Notes under the pieces: model-generated
Databases searched by the model: none
The model's input: only the letters and a program-made list of their open reading frames with translations
What the model was told of the DNA's origin: nothing
Source of the DNA: a virus
Direction: 5' to 3' (one strand)
Virus record (IMG/VR): IMGVR_UViG_3300042691_008527
Coordinates: 1 to 64,000 of that record
Length of the DNA: 64,000 bases
Shown: positions 26,960-36,300 of the stretch, piece by piece
Position numbering within the stretch: the first letter of the stretch is position 1
How the letters are laid out: every line of letters starts with the position of its first letter
Program-made: the position numbers and the translations under genes

Positions 26960-28990
26960 ATGTCAGAGTTCTTTTCTTTTCGTTTGCTAGATGAGTTTGT
27001 TTCAAAATATGAATCAACTCCCGCCCCATTTGGTTTTGCCGATGCAGGGGGTAACTCTTTAGGAGAAATTACGTTTATTCGTACATATTCTCGTGTAAAG
27101 GAGGATGGCACAAAGGAAAAATGGCATGAGGTATGTCGTCGTGTTATTGAAGGCATGTATTCAGTTCAAAAAAATCACGCTAAAGAAAATCGTTTGCCTT
27201 GGAATGATAATAAGGCTCAGAAGTCTGCTCAGGAAGCCTATGATCGTATGTTTAATCTTAAGTGGACTCCCCCAGGTCGTGGCCTATGGGCATTTGGTAC
27301 CCCTATGACAATGGAGAAGCGTAACTCTGCTTCTCTACAAAACTGCGCTATGGTCTCTACTCGTGACCTTGATAGAAATGATCCAGGGGCATTATTTGCT
27401 TGGGTTATGGATGCTTTAATGCTTGGTATTGGTGTTGGGTTTGATACTGTTGGTCAGGATAAGGATCTTCTTATCTATGCCCCCACAGAACCAGCGGTAG
27501 TGTATGAAATCCCAGACACAAGAGAAGGATGGGTAGAAGCAACAAGACTGCTTATAAACTCATTTTTAAGGCAAAATCAGCCTATACAGGATTTTGACTA
27601 TAGCCTTATCCGACCCATGGGTGCCCCAATTAAGGGCTTCGGAGGCGTTGCAAGCGGTCCACAACCACTCATTGACCTCCATACACGGATTCGTAAAGTT
27701 ATTGGCTCCAGAGCTGGAGAAAAGCTAGACTCTCGTGCAATTGTTGATATCGTAAATCTTATTGGAACATGTGTTGTTTCTGGAAATGTTCGTAGATCAG
27801 CAACTCTTGCTTTAGGTGCTGCTGGCGATGATGCATTTATTAATCTTAAGAATGCAGAAATATTCCCAGATCGTAACTCGTTTGATCCAGAAAATCCAGG
27901 GTGGGCATGGATGTCAAATAATTCTATCTCTGCTACTGTAGGAACAAAGTATGAAGACTATGTTGATCTTATTGCAAATAATGGAGAGCCAGGTTTTATT
28001 TGGCTTGATGTTGCTCGTAATTTTGGTCGCCTTGCAGATCCAGCAGATGGAAAAGACTATCGTGTTATGGGATTCAACCCATGTGCTGAACAGCCACTAG
28101 AATCATATGAGCTTTGTACTCTAGTTGAGGTTCATCTTAATAGGCATGACTCAAAAGAAGACTTTCTACGAACATTAAAATTTGCATATTTGTATGGCAA
28201 GACGGTAACTCTTATGCCTACACACTGGCCTACAACAAATGGCATTATGCAGCGCAATCGTCGTATTGGAACATCTCTTACTGGTATTGCATCTTTTGCA
28301 GATACCCACGGTATGCCAACGACTCGTGAATGGATGGATGAGGGATATAAGACCATCCGTAAATACGATCACTCATATTCTGAGTGGCTTTGTGTTCGTG
28401 AATCAATTCGTGTTACAACCGTAAAGCCATCTGGCTCTGTCTCAATTCTTTCTGGTGCTACCCCTGGAGTTCACTGGGGACCTGGAGGAAACTACTTCCT
28501 TCGTGCCATTAGATTTGGTGATGCAGATCCTATGCTTCATTTATTTAAAGCCGCAGGGTACAAGATTGAAAAAGATCTAGTATCTGCCAATACTCAAGTA
28601 GTATATTTCCCAGTAGCATCTGGACATCCAAGATCAGAAAAAGATGTAAGCCTATTTGAAAAAATTGGTCTTGCTGCCAGCACACAAAAATATTGGTCAG
28701 ATAATGGTGTTTCTGTCACATTATCTTTTGATAAAGAAACAGAGACTAAGCACATTGCTCCAGCTCTTCATATGTACGAAGGGCAGCTAAAAGCAGTTTC
28801 ATTCTTGCCAATGGGCAACACTGTTTATCCTCAGCAACCATATACTCAAATTACAAAAGAAGAGTATGAGTCATATATCGGAAAGATTGCAAAGATTAAT
28901 TTTAATGCAATTTACGACGGTGTTGAAAATCTTGAGGCTCAGGGAGAAATGTACTGCACTACAGATGCATGTGAGATAAAAATATCTTAA
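26960..28990 (+). CDS. nrdJ: Class II (cobalamin-dependent) ribonucleoside-triphosphate reductase (676 aa)
   Basis: Converts ribonucleotides to deoxyribonucleotides using an adenosylcobalamin-generated thiyl radical; supplies dNTPs for phage replication. Layout matches the monomeric Lactobacillus-type enzyme. LQNCAMVST holds C129, NPCAEQ holds the radical cysteine C375 with E377, C386 in YELCTL is the redox partner of C129, and the C-terminal shuttle pair is C666/C671. Slightly shorter than the 739-residue archetype. No NrdF-type subunit is seen, as expected for class II. The gene interrupts the structural cluster and has its own promoter with a 5' hairpin. The Shine-Dalgarno sequence (GAAAGG, 12 bases away) is weak. 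Activity depends on host-supplied cobalamin. Confidence 0.93.
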   Translation: MSEFFSFRLLDEFVSKYESTPAPFGFADAGGNSLGEITFIRTYSRVKEDGTKEKWHEVCRRVIEGMYSVQKNHAKENRLPWNDNKAQKSAQEAYDRMFNLKWTPPGRGLWAFGTPMTMEKRNSASLQNCAMVSTRDLDRNDPGALFAWVMDALMLGIGVGFDTVGQDKDLLIYAPTEPAVVYEIPDTREGWVEATRLLINSFLRQNQPIQDFDYSLIRPMGAPIKGFGGVASGPQPLIDLHTRIRKVIGSRAGEKLDSRAIVDIVNLIGTCVVSGNVRRSATLALGAAGDDAFINLKNAEIFPDRNSFDPENPGWAWMSNNSISATVGTKYEDYVDLIANNGEPGFIWLDVARNFGRLADPADGKDYRVMGFNPCAEQPLESYELCTLVEVHLNRHDSKEDFLRTLKFAYLYGKTVTLMPTHWPTTNGIMQRNRRIGTSLTGIASFADTHGMPTTREWMDEGYKTIRKYDHSYSEWLCVRESIRVTTVKPSGSVSILSGATPGVHWGPGGNYFLRAIRFGDADPMLHLFKAAGYKIEKDLVSANTQVVYFPVASGHPRSEKDVSLFEKIGLAASTQKYWSDNGVSVTLSFDKETETKHIAPALHMYEGQLKAVSFLPMGNTVYPQQPYTQITKEEYESYIGKIAKINFNAIYDGVENLEAQGEMYCTTDACEIKIS

Positions 28991-28993
28991 GCA

Positions 28994-29002
28994 TGGTAAA
29001 AT
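28994..29002 (+). promoter_or_regulatory. Extended -10 promoter TGGTAAAAT with 8-nt Shine-Dalgarno leader
   Basis: Predicted start near 29009 gives leader GGAGCAAA before ATG 29017. Confidence 0.5.
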
Positions 29003-29016
29003 AGGGTAGGAGCAAA

Positions 29017-32000
29017 ATGACTATCCAATCTAACCTGTATGTAGAAAAAGTAAATTCGGAGCATCCGCTTGCAGTATGGATGCTTAATGATCAGCTTGAC
29101 TATATTCAGTTAGTTACTGAGGCTGAAAGATACTTTGAAGACTCTGGAGAGTGGACATTAACAAATGCCACGGCATCAGCAGAACCATTAAGCTCAAATA
29201 CTCCATTTAGGGATAGTCACTCAAGTAGAATAATTGGCTCTGTTCCATCTGGGCCAACTATGACTATACAAGCCCTTAGTGTATTTGAACAGGACCTAGC
29301 AGATTATAATAATGATCTTGCTAATTTTGCTATGGCATTTCATATATATTTTGATACAACATATCAAACATCTCTAACTTATGGGTATCAATATTATGAT
29401 CCAATCTCATTACTTACTGTTGAGGTAACAACATCTGATAGTCTTAACTCATCAGATTCTAATATATGGAAGTTTTTTTCTCATACTTTTGAAAATCCTC
29501 CAGCAACAGCTCAAAATATAAAATTAATTATTAGAGTTAATGTTGACTCTGGTGGATCTGCTGGAGAATATGATTTTATTATAAACGGATTAACTCTAGG
29601 TCAATGGTCAGAAGAATTTAATAGAACTTCTTTGGGTGTAAATCCAACACCTCTACCAGCAGGAATTGCATTCAATGGTTCTCCAGACTGTATAGAGGCT
29701 CTTCCATATGGAACATCCTCCCTGAGTGGATACTATATAGCGCATGATGATAAGTTGTATGCAATTAACTATGGCATTCCTTTAGTTTATGGATCATCAA
29801 ATGTGACTAGAACTGCCCCACATGAACACAGCGGTGAGTATTGGCCAAGCGTTATTTTTCCAGGGTACGGATTTTTAAATGAACGTGGCAAGTTTAATGA
29901 ATATACAGTAGAGATGTGGGTAAGTCTTAATAGTGATGCAATTGCTCCAAGAAAATTTTTCGGTCCAATTACTGGCAATGATGGCTTGTATGTAGAAGAT
30001 GGATTCTTGACAATGGTTGTTGGCAAAAACTTTGGATCTTACTTTGTTGGCGAGTGGTCTAGGCCAATGCTTATTCAAATACGATATGTACAAAATAATA
30101 TATCTATGCTTGTAAATGGTGAGCAGGTTGTATCTTTTGATTTTGTTGAGTCAGACTTAATTCTTCCAGATGAATATAATTCTTCTAATGAAAGCCAAGA
30201 TTGGTTAGCATTTTACTCCTATGAAGACTTAAGGAATATTGATATTGACTCTTTTGCCATTTATCCATATTCTGTGCCAGTTGAAGTAGCAAAACGTAGG
30301 TGGGTTTGGGGTCAGGGTGTGGTAGCTCCAGAAACTACTAATGCATCTCTTAATGCTACTACAGCTTTTAACGATTATGCATTTGCCGACTATTCTGTAA
30401 ACTATAATTATCCAGACTTTGCTTCATGGAGGCAGGCATATTTTTCTAATGTTGAAACATCTTCAAATTATCTTAGTCTTCCAAATTATGCAAAGCCAGA
30501 GGTGTATACTCAAGATTTTACAGAGCAAGAGTGGTATGATGATAATCAAGCTGCACAAACATCGAATGCTTTGAAGTATTATACCTTTAGACCAAATGCT
30601 GGATGGAACTCAAAAACCTGCTATATCTACTTTGATAATTTTGCAGTATTAAATGATCGGGTAGAGTCATTTTATGGAATATTTGAGTCTGATGGAACAT
30701 CTGTAAATGAGCCGTTATTTAAAATACAAAACACAGTAACCAAAGATTATTTAACGTGTAGTATCAATTCAACAACTGTTACATATACTATAAATATAAG
30801 TGGAACAAATACTACACTAGCAACTAAAACAATTACCGCCAATAATAAATTTGTTGTTGGTTTTAATATTCCACTGCTTTCATTGAGAGCAATAACTGGA
30901 ATTAATAAATTCTTTACAAACCAATCCTTGCTTAATCTTTATGTTCATGGCGATGGTACTACAACATTTAAAGGCAAAGGATATGCTATAGGCTTTAATA
31001 ATGTTTATAATAATAAAAAAATACAGAATGCTTATGACTCTACTGGTATTTTTAAAATATCTGATACCGAATCAATAACAAATGCTGTAGCATCCAATAA
31101 TCAGATAACGTTTACAGCAAACAATACTTTTATTTTAGGAGACAAGGTTACAACGTCTGGTGTAACATCCTCGCCAGCTGGAAACTTTAATTTATCAGAT
31201 CAAACCATAGTAAAAAGATCAGATGCCAACTTTATAATTTCTAATGCTGCAACCGGAACTTATACGTCTGGAGGTACAGCCACGGTATCTCAAGAAAACA
31301 GAGCAATGAATATCCTAAACTATAAGGCAAACTATACCTTTATCCCATTGGAACAATATAATATATTTTTTACTGACATTGCTGTATCTGGATATTGGGA
31401 AGACTATATGCCATTGTCATATTTTGGCAGGTTTACTGAAGACTATGATGGAGAAACATACTACGATGTTGACTCAATTCAGGTAAATCTTGATTACCCA
31501 GAACCTTTAGAGATTGACTCTATCGAATCTACAGCTTCGTGGATATATAGTGACCTTGAAGCAAGATATGATTCTCCAGTTCAGCAAACATATTCTGAGT
31601 TAGATAATAACGTTTATTCTGGCTGGGATGATTATGAAGATATGGAAGAAGATTCTACTAAATATTATTATTATCCTACAACAGATAATACAGTTAGGTC
31701 GTTTGTTTCATTTCAAAGAATTTCTCAGGGTGTAAATAAAAAACTAATAGATTTTGAAAACTTTGATGTGGCACGAGTAAAGGGAGTTGTTGATCCAAGC
31801 CTTGTTTCAACTCCATGGGAAACCACAGCCTTTGAGTTTGTTGACGGCTCTGTTATTTATCCACCTACCGTTGATCAAAACAACGATCCAGTTGACTTTA
31901 ATGATTTAGCTCTCGTATATCATTTAGATTTTAATTGTCAGGGTATCGTGCATCATCCAATTATATTTAGAGAGCTTCAATTTGCATCAGAAGTTCTAGA

Positions 32001-32895
32001 AAGACAAGAGTTTACTCCAATAGGAACAAAGTTTGGTGCACAGGTCTACCCATATAGCCGCCTTGGTCTTTATTTTAATTTTAAAGAAAAAAATCCAATA
32101 TCTATTTATAAAGGAAGCACCCCACACTTATATCTAAATAGACACTCTGGTTGGAGAATACGTGGAGACTTCAATTTCTTAGTTGATAGAGGGGTATCAT
32201 TGCCAGTAAATCCACAAGGAGGTATTGATATAGACGTAAGTGCTATTCAGATGTGGATTCGTTTTGCAGACAGGGTATTTCCAACTGCTGATCTAGAAAT
32301 ATTTTCTATAGATTTTAAAGATGCTATTTATGATTTTTATATTCATGCAGATGAAAGCACACAGCGTGGATATATTTATGCAAAGAATAGAGAAACTAGT
32401 GCGATAGTGGATACTATTCAGTATTATGTTAATGGTCAATATGTGGATACCCCATATATTGTAAACGAACAATGGACAGTCCTTGGTATGTCGTTTCCTG
32501 CATTGCTCAGCTTTGATTCCTATGTTGGAAGAATTAATCTAAATGGCCCACTGACATATAATAATATTTCTTATTATTTATCAACTAATCTCCAGCAAAC
32601 CCAGCAGGTTATTTCTAGAATCTGGGGAGACGTAAATAATGAAACATGGAACTATTGGAAGAACCTTCCTATCATAGAGCCTGACGGATCTACACATTTA
32701 GCATATTGGAATAATATTAGTGTACTTAGTTCTACAAATATTTATGATATTAATCCAGAATTTATCTATAAAAAGTATGTTGGAACTGATCGAATAATAA
32801 TTGATGACAATAGTGGCCCCCTGTCGCTTGAACCAGAAGAATTTACATTCTATAATGAGGTAATTTGGTCAACTTCAGTATCTAACGCTGTATAA
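29017..32895 (+). CDS. Large minor tail/appendage protein with LamG-like domains (1292 aa)
   Basis: MTIQSNLYVEKVNSEHPLAV followed by WMLNDQLDYI is the opening of large actinophage structural proteins encoded before the portal. Residues about 290-400 (EYTVEMWVSLNSD, DGFLTMVVGKNFG, MLVNGEQVVSFDF) look like a concanavalin/LamG jelly-roll. Residues about 680-765 are a small beta-domain ending NAATGTYTSGGTATV, also found in 54419-55981. A further jelly-roll-like stretch lies near 1080-1180. Likely a virion surface protein, possibly carbohydrate-binding. Predicted leader is 8 nt with GGAG. Confidence 0.75.
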   Translation: MTIQSNLYVEKVNSEHPLAVWMLNDQLDYIQLVTEAERYFEDSGEWTLTNATASAEPLSSNTPFRDSHSSRIIGSVPSGPTMTIQALSVFEQDLADYNNDLANFAMAFHIYFDTTYQTSLTYGYQYYDPISLLTVEVTTSDSLNSSDSNIWKFFSHTFENPPATAQNIKLIIRVNVDSGGSAGEYDFIINGLTLGQWSEEFNRTSLGVNPTPLPAGIAFNGSPDCIEALPYGTSSLSGYYIAHDDKLYAINYGIPLVYGSSNVTRTAPHEHSGEYWPSVIFPGYGFLNERGKFNEYTVEMWVSLNSDAIAPRKFFGPITGNDGLYVEDGFLTMVVGKNFGSYFVGEWSRPMLIQIRYVQNNISMLVNGEQVVSFDFVESDLILPDEYNSSNESQDWLAFYSYEDLRNIDIDSFAIYPYSVPVEVAKRRWVWGQGVVAPETTNASLNATTAFNDYAFADYSVNYNYPDFASWRQAYFSNVETSSNYLSLPNYAKPEVYTQDFTEQEWYDDNQAAQTSNALKYYTFRPNAGWNSKTCYIYFDNFAVLNDRVESFYGIFESDGTSVNEPLFKIQNTVTKDYLTCSINSTTVTYTINISGTNTTLATKTITANNKFVVGFNIPLLSLRAITGINKFFTNQSLLNLYVHGDGTTTFKGKGYAIGFNNVYNNKKIQNAYDSTGIFKISDTESITNAVASNNQITFTANNTFILGDKVTTSGVTSSPAGNFNLSDQTIVKRSDANFIISNAATGTYTSGGTATVSQENRAMNILNYKANYTFIPLEQYNIFFTDIAVSGYWEDYMPLSYFGRFTEDYDGETYYDVDSIQVNLDYPEPLEIDSIESTASWIYSDLEARYDSPVQQTYSELDNNVYSGWDDYEDMEEDSTKYYYYPTTDNTVRSFVSFQRISQGVNKKLIDFENFDVARVKGVVDPSLVSTPWETTAFEFVDGSVIYPPTVDQNNDPVDFNDLALVYHLDFNCQGIVHHPIIFRELQFASEVLERQEFTPIGTKFGAQVYPYSRLGLYFNFKEKNPISIYKGSTPHLYLNRHSGWRIRGDFNFLVDRGVSLPVNPQGGIDIDVSAIQMWIRFADRVFPTADLEIFSIDFKDAIYDFYIHADESTQRGYIYAKNRETSAIVDTIQYYVNGQYVDTPYIVNEQWTVLGMSFPALLSFDSYVGRINLNGPLTYNNISYYLSTNLQQTQQVISRIWGDVNNETWNYWKNLPIIEPDGSTHLAYWNNISVLSSTNIYDINPEFIYKKYVGTDRIIIDDNSGPLSLEPEEFTFYNEVIWSTSVSNAV

Positions 32896-32897
32896 TC

Positions 32898-32906
32898 TGG
32901 TATACT
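32898..32906 (+). promoter_or_regulatory. Extended -10 promoter TGGTATACT, leaderless
   Basis: Seven bases before ATG 32914. A second TATAAT lies at 32891-32896, overlapping the upstream stop. Confidence 0.55.
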
Positions 32907-32913
32907 TGTGGTT

Positions 32914-33312
32914 ATGAATCCGCTTATTAGTCAAAAAACTGGTAAACCACTTGTTAGTAATGTCAGAAAAAAAGTTATTGATAAGAGCTATGACTGGGGT
33001 CTATATGTATATAAGAAGTCTACTGGAAAATGGTTTACAGACGGAGAAGGAAATGTTTTAAATATCCCTTCAATGAAAGGTGATATTTCTAAAATTTCAG
33101 AACTTAAGAAAGCCGCTATGCACTACGGAGATGATGGTCAGGGTGAAGCAATATTTGTTCCAGGCCTTACCAGGATTTCAGATGAAGAATATACAGAGCA
33201 AATGGAAAGAATGAAGCAAGGCTTAATCCCATCCATGAATGATCTCGGTGCTTGGCATGCTGCACAACAAACTTTAGACACACACGGGAGAGATATTTAC
33301 GAAAATGGATAG
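32914..33312 (+). CDS. Conserved hypothetical protein encoded before the portal (132 aa)
   Basis: MNPLISQKTGKPLVSNVRKK, a Tyr/Trp-rich middle (WGLYVYKKSTGKWFTDGEG), then helices with EEYTEQMERMKQGL and a terminal LDTHGRDIYENG. The start was set at ATG 32914, seven bases after the TGGTATACT box; a GTG two codons earlier is less likely. Overlaps the portal gene by eight bases. Role unknown; position suggests head or packaging. Confidence 0.7.
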   Translation: MNPLISQKTGKPLVSNVRKKVIDKSYDWGLYVYKKSTGKWFTDGEGNVLNIPSMKGDISKISELKKAAMHYGDDGQGEAIFVPGLTRISDEEYTEQMERMKQGLIPSMNDLGAWHAAQQTLDTHGRDIYENG

Positions 33313-34918
33313 AGACTACAATTATATTGAAGCTAGCATAAATACTCAGTCTGAAGATGACAATATTTTTAGGGGTCAGGATCCGTTTAGCAAAAGCTGG
33401 TCAGACCTAAAAGAACTAACTGGTATGGACGCTAATTTTAAGCGTAGAACTGTTAGGAGTATGTCAAAATATGTTAATACTACTAATCCATCTCCAAAGT
33501 ATTTAGAAGATGCACTTAGCACTTCCACTGGTCGGGATGGTACAAAGTCTAAGCAACTAAATCCAGGAACAATATATCAAAACGGATATGGCATGTTTGA
33601 TGTTATTACCCCACCATATAATATGTATGAGCTTTCTAGCTTTTATGATACATCTTTTGCCAACCATGCAGCTATTGATGCTAAGGTAGAAAATACAGTA
33701 GGCCTTGGATATCGCTTTGATCTAACAGATAAAACAATGCTTAGGTTTGAAATGAATGACGATGCAGATGCAGTAAATCGTGCAAGAAAGCGCATTGAAA
33801 GACTTAAGATCGAACTTCGTGATTGGCTTGAATCATTAAATGATGATGATAGTTTTCAGAAGACAATGGAAAAGTTTTATACAGATGTTCAAGCTACTGG
33901 AAATGGATATCTTGAAATAGGTCGTACAGTAAGTGGAGAAATCGGATATGTTGGTCATATCCCTGCAACTACGGTTCGTGTTCGCAGACTTAGGGATGGT
34001 TTCGTTCAGATTATTGGTCAGAAGCTAGTTTACTTCCGTAATTTTGGAGCTACAAACACTAATCCAATAACATCAGATCCAAGACCAAATGAAATTATCC
34101 ATTATAAAGAGTACTCCCCATTAAACACATTCTATGGTGTTCCAGATATTATTGCTGCTATGCCATCTTTAATTGGTGACTCTCTTGCTGCACAATATAA
34201 TATTGATTATTTCCAAAATAAAGCGGTTCCACGATATGTCATCGTAACTAAGGGAGCAAAACTCTCTGCCGATGCAGAAGATAAAATGTTTAGATTTTTG
34301 CAGACTGGGTTAAAGGCTCAAAATCACAGGACTCTGTATATTCCACTTCCTGGCGATACCGATAATAGCAAGGTAGAGTTTAAGATGGAGCCTATTGAAA
34401 ACGGTATACAAGAAGGTTCATTTAAAGAATACCGTAAACAAAATCGTGATGATATTTTAATTGCACATCAAGTTCCTATCTCTAAACTTGGTGGAGCGGA
34501 GTCTGGTGCTATTGCTGCTGCTTTAGCACAAGATAGAACATTCAAAGAGCAAGTATCTAGACCAGCACAGAAGCATTTAGAAAAGGTAGTAAATAAGATT
34601 ATTCGTGAAAAAACAGATATTCTTGATCTTAAATTTAATGAACTTACTTTGACTGATGAAATTACACAATCTCAAATTATTGAAAGATATGTAAAGGCTC
34701 AGGTTATGACTCCAAACGAAGCTCGTGAAAAGCTAGATCTTCCACAGAGGCCAGATGGTGACGATCCATTCGTAATGTCCTCAAGGGAAGCAGCTGATGC
34801 TAGAGCAAATTTTGCTGGGAATCGTGAAAGAGACTCTGAAAGAACAAATAATCAATCAGATGGCGAGGCCACTATATCTGGAAGAAATCCACAGGGAGAG
34901 GGTCGTTCATCCACATAA
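33305..34918 (+). CDS. Portal protein (537 aa)
   Basis: Forms the dodecameric ring at the capsid vertex through which DNA enters and leaves. PPYNMYELSSFYDTSFANHA, then AIDAKVENTVGLGYRF and YGVPDIIAAMPSLIGDSLAAQYNIDY-type helices (split in the central region) match the PBSX/SPP1-like portal fold. GYLEIGRTVSGEIGYVGHIP is the typical wing segment. The C-terminal tail (REAADARANFAG, then acidic and Gly/Ser-rich) is disordered. Order portal-protease-capsid supports the call. No MuF gene follows. Confidence 0.85.
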   Translation: MDRDYNYIEASINTQSEDDNIFRGQDPFSKSWSDLKELTGMDANFKRRTVRSMSKYVNTTNPSPKYLEDALSTSTGRDGTKSKQLNPGTIYQNGYGMFDVITPPYNMYELSSFYDTSFANHAAIDAKVENTVGLGYRFDLTDKTMLRFEMNDDADAVNRARKRIERLKIELRDWLESLNDDDSFQKTMEKFYTDVQATGNGYLEIGRTVSGEIGYVGHIPATTVRVRRLRDGFVQIIGQKLVYFRNFGATNTNPITSDPRPNEIIHYKEYSPLNTFYGVPDIIAAMPSLIGDSLAAQYNIDYFQNKAVPRYVIVTKGAKLSADAEDKMFRFLQTGLKAQNHRTLYIPLPGDTDNSKVEFKMEPIENGIQEGSFKEYRKQNRDDILIAHQVPISKLGGAESGAIAAALAQDRTFKEQVSRPAQKHLEKVVNKIIREKTDILDLKFNELTLTDEITQSQIIERYVKAQVMTPNEAREKLDLPQRPDGDDPFVMSSREAADARANFAGNRERDSERTNNQSDGEATISGRNPQGEGRSST

Positions 34919-34943
34919 TTATCCACATATTGGATAAAATATT

Positions 34944-34952
34944 TGGTATAAT
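34944..34952 (+). promoter_or_regulatory. Extended -10 promoter TGGTATAAT, nearly leaderless
   Basis: Nine bases before ATG 34962; no Shine-Dalgarno sequence. Confidence 0.65.
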
Positions 34953-34961
34953 TGGTTTGAT

Positions 34962-36278
34962 ATGAATATCAATAAAGCACACTGGGTTACTGAAGGAGAT
35001 AATGTCCGTCTATCAATGCCTATTGGCAAGGTAGATGTTGAGCGTAGAATAGTATCTGGTTTTGCAACACTAGACAATATTGATAAGCAAGGCGATATTG
35101 TTACTACAGAAGCTAGCCTAGATGCATTTAGAAAATTTCGTGGCAATCTTCGTGAAATGCATCAACCATTAGCGGTTGGAAAAGTTTTATCTTTTAAGGA
35201 GGATCGCTACTTTGATCCAAATACAAAAAAGTTTTATAGTGGTGTTTATGTTTCATCATATATATCAAAGGGTGCACAAGATACTTGGGAAAAAGTTCTT
35301 GATGGAACACTAACTGGTTTTTCTATCGGCGGGAATATTACAAAGTCCGATGACTCATATGATGATAAGCTAGACAAGTCAATTAGAATTATTAAAGAAT
35401 ATGATCTACACGAGTTATCATTAGTAGATAATCCTGCAAACCAATTTGCCAATGTCGTTTCTATTGAAAAGGTAAATGGAGAAACTAAGATGGGTGGATA
35501 CCTTTCAAAGGCAGAAATTGAAAATGTTTTCTGGGATCAAGATAATGATGTTGTTCTTGTGTCAGCAGCTGATAATGAAGTAAGTCCACACTCTGGTAAG
35601 CCTATGCAGAATATTGGTTTTGTTGAAAAAAGTGATTCAGATAATGTAGAAATAATAAAGTTCTTAGTTGATAGTGCAAAAGGCATTAAGACAATTAAGA
35701 TGCAAAAGGAGGAAAGTCCTATGACAGAAGAAACAACAACAGAAGCAGTTGCTACAGAAGTTACTGCAGAAGAAGTAGTTGAAAATGTTGAGGTCGCTCC
35801 AGAGGCACAGCCAGCAGAAGCTACAGATCCTGTGGTTGAAGAAGCTGCTGCTCCTGCTGAAGAAGGTGCTCCTTCTGAAGAGCCTGCAGTTGAACCTGCA
35901 GCTCCAGAAGTCACAGAGAGTGCAGATGTTGCAAAATCCGAACAGGCTATCGCTGACGCCGTTGCAGACATCAAAAATTCTCTTACTAATGCCTTTGGCG
36001 ATCTAGCAGCAACCGTTAAGTCAATTAACGATAAAGTTGCTGAGTTAAGCAAGTCCCTTGCAGATGTAACAACAAGTGTTGCTGCGGTAACAACTGAAGT
36101 TACAGGTGTAAAGAACGGCTTTAACGAGTTTGGCAAGCGTGTCGATAAAGTTGAGGCTGACACAGCTTTCCGCAAGTCTGGCGATCTTGGCGAGATCGTT
36201 CAGGAATTGGTGGAAACACCAGTTCAAAAATCCCTATGGGGCGGTCGTTTCCTCAAAAATACCGACCTATTTAATTAA
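34962..36278 (+). CDS. Capsid maturation protease fused to scaffold domain (438 aa)
   Basis: Residues 1-170 resemble the prohead serine protease family: RIVSGFATLDNIDKQGDIV, H67 in REMHQP, S121 in GTLTGFSIGG and the ELSLVDNPANQ block (151-161), a His/Ser active site. Residues 255-320 are an acidic Ala/Glu/Pro-rich linker, and 320-410 a coiled coil (VKSINDKVAELSKSLADVTT) of scaffold type. The protease would cleave scaffold and capsid during head maturation. An internal start at 35721 probably makes the scaffold alone. The mRNA is likely leaderless. Confidence 0.85.
   Translation: MNINKAHWVTEGDNVRLSMPIGKVDVERRIVSGFATLDNIDKQGDIVTTEASLDAFRKFRGNLREMHQPLAVGKVLSFKEDRYFDPNTKKFYSGVYVSSYISKGAQDTWEKVLDGTLTGFSIGGNITKSDDSYDDKLDKSIRIIKEYDLHELSLVDNPANQFANVVSIEKVNGETKMGGYLSKAEIENVFWDQDNDVVLVSAADNEVSPHSGKPMQNIGFVEKSDSDNVEIIKFLVDSAKGIKTIKMQKEESPMTEETTTEAVATEVTAEEVVENVEVAPEAQPAEATDPVVEEAAAPAEEGAPSEEPAVEPAAPEVTESADVAKSEQAIADAVADIKNSLTNAFGDLAATVKSINDKVAELSKSLADVTTSVAAVTTEVTGVKNGFNEFGKRVDKVEADTAFRKSGDLGEIVQELVETPVQKSLWGGRFLKNTDLFN
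35721..36278 (+). CDS. Nested in-frame scaffold protein (185 aa)
   Basis: Met254 of the protease-scaffold gene (ATG 35721) is preceded by a consensus Shine-Dalgarno AAAGGAGG at 8-base spacing, in frame with the long product. The product would be MTEETTTEAVATEVTAEEVV onward: acidic linker plus coiled coil, without the protease. This mirrors phages in which a protease gene contains an internal scaffold start. The parent gene lacks any Shine-Dalgarno sequence, so scaffold should be made in excess. Confidence 0.75.
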   Translation: MTEETTTEAVATEVTAEEVVENVEVAPEAQPAEATDPVVEEAAAPAEEGAPSEEPAVEPAAPEVTESADVAKSEQAIADAVADIKNSLTNAFGDLAATVKSINDKVAELSKSLADVTTSVAAVTTEVTGVKNGFNEFGKRVDKVEADTAFRKSGDLGEIVQELVETPVQKSLWGGRFLKNTDLFN

Positions 36279-36300
36279 AAATCACTAGGAGGTGAAATAT

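Noticed and set aside
29017-34918. Terminase genes expected before the portal
   Set aside because: No Walker ATPase or nuclease motif was found in 29017-33312; the terminase must lie outside this window.
35537-36175. 212-codon open frame on the minus strand
   Set aside because: Shadow of the Ala/Glu-rich linker and coiled coil of the scaffold; low-complexity Ser/Ala/Thr product and no Shine-Dalgarno sequence.
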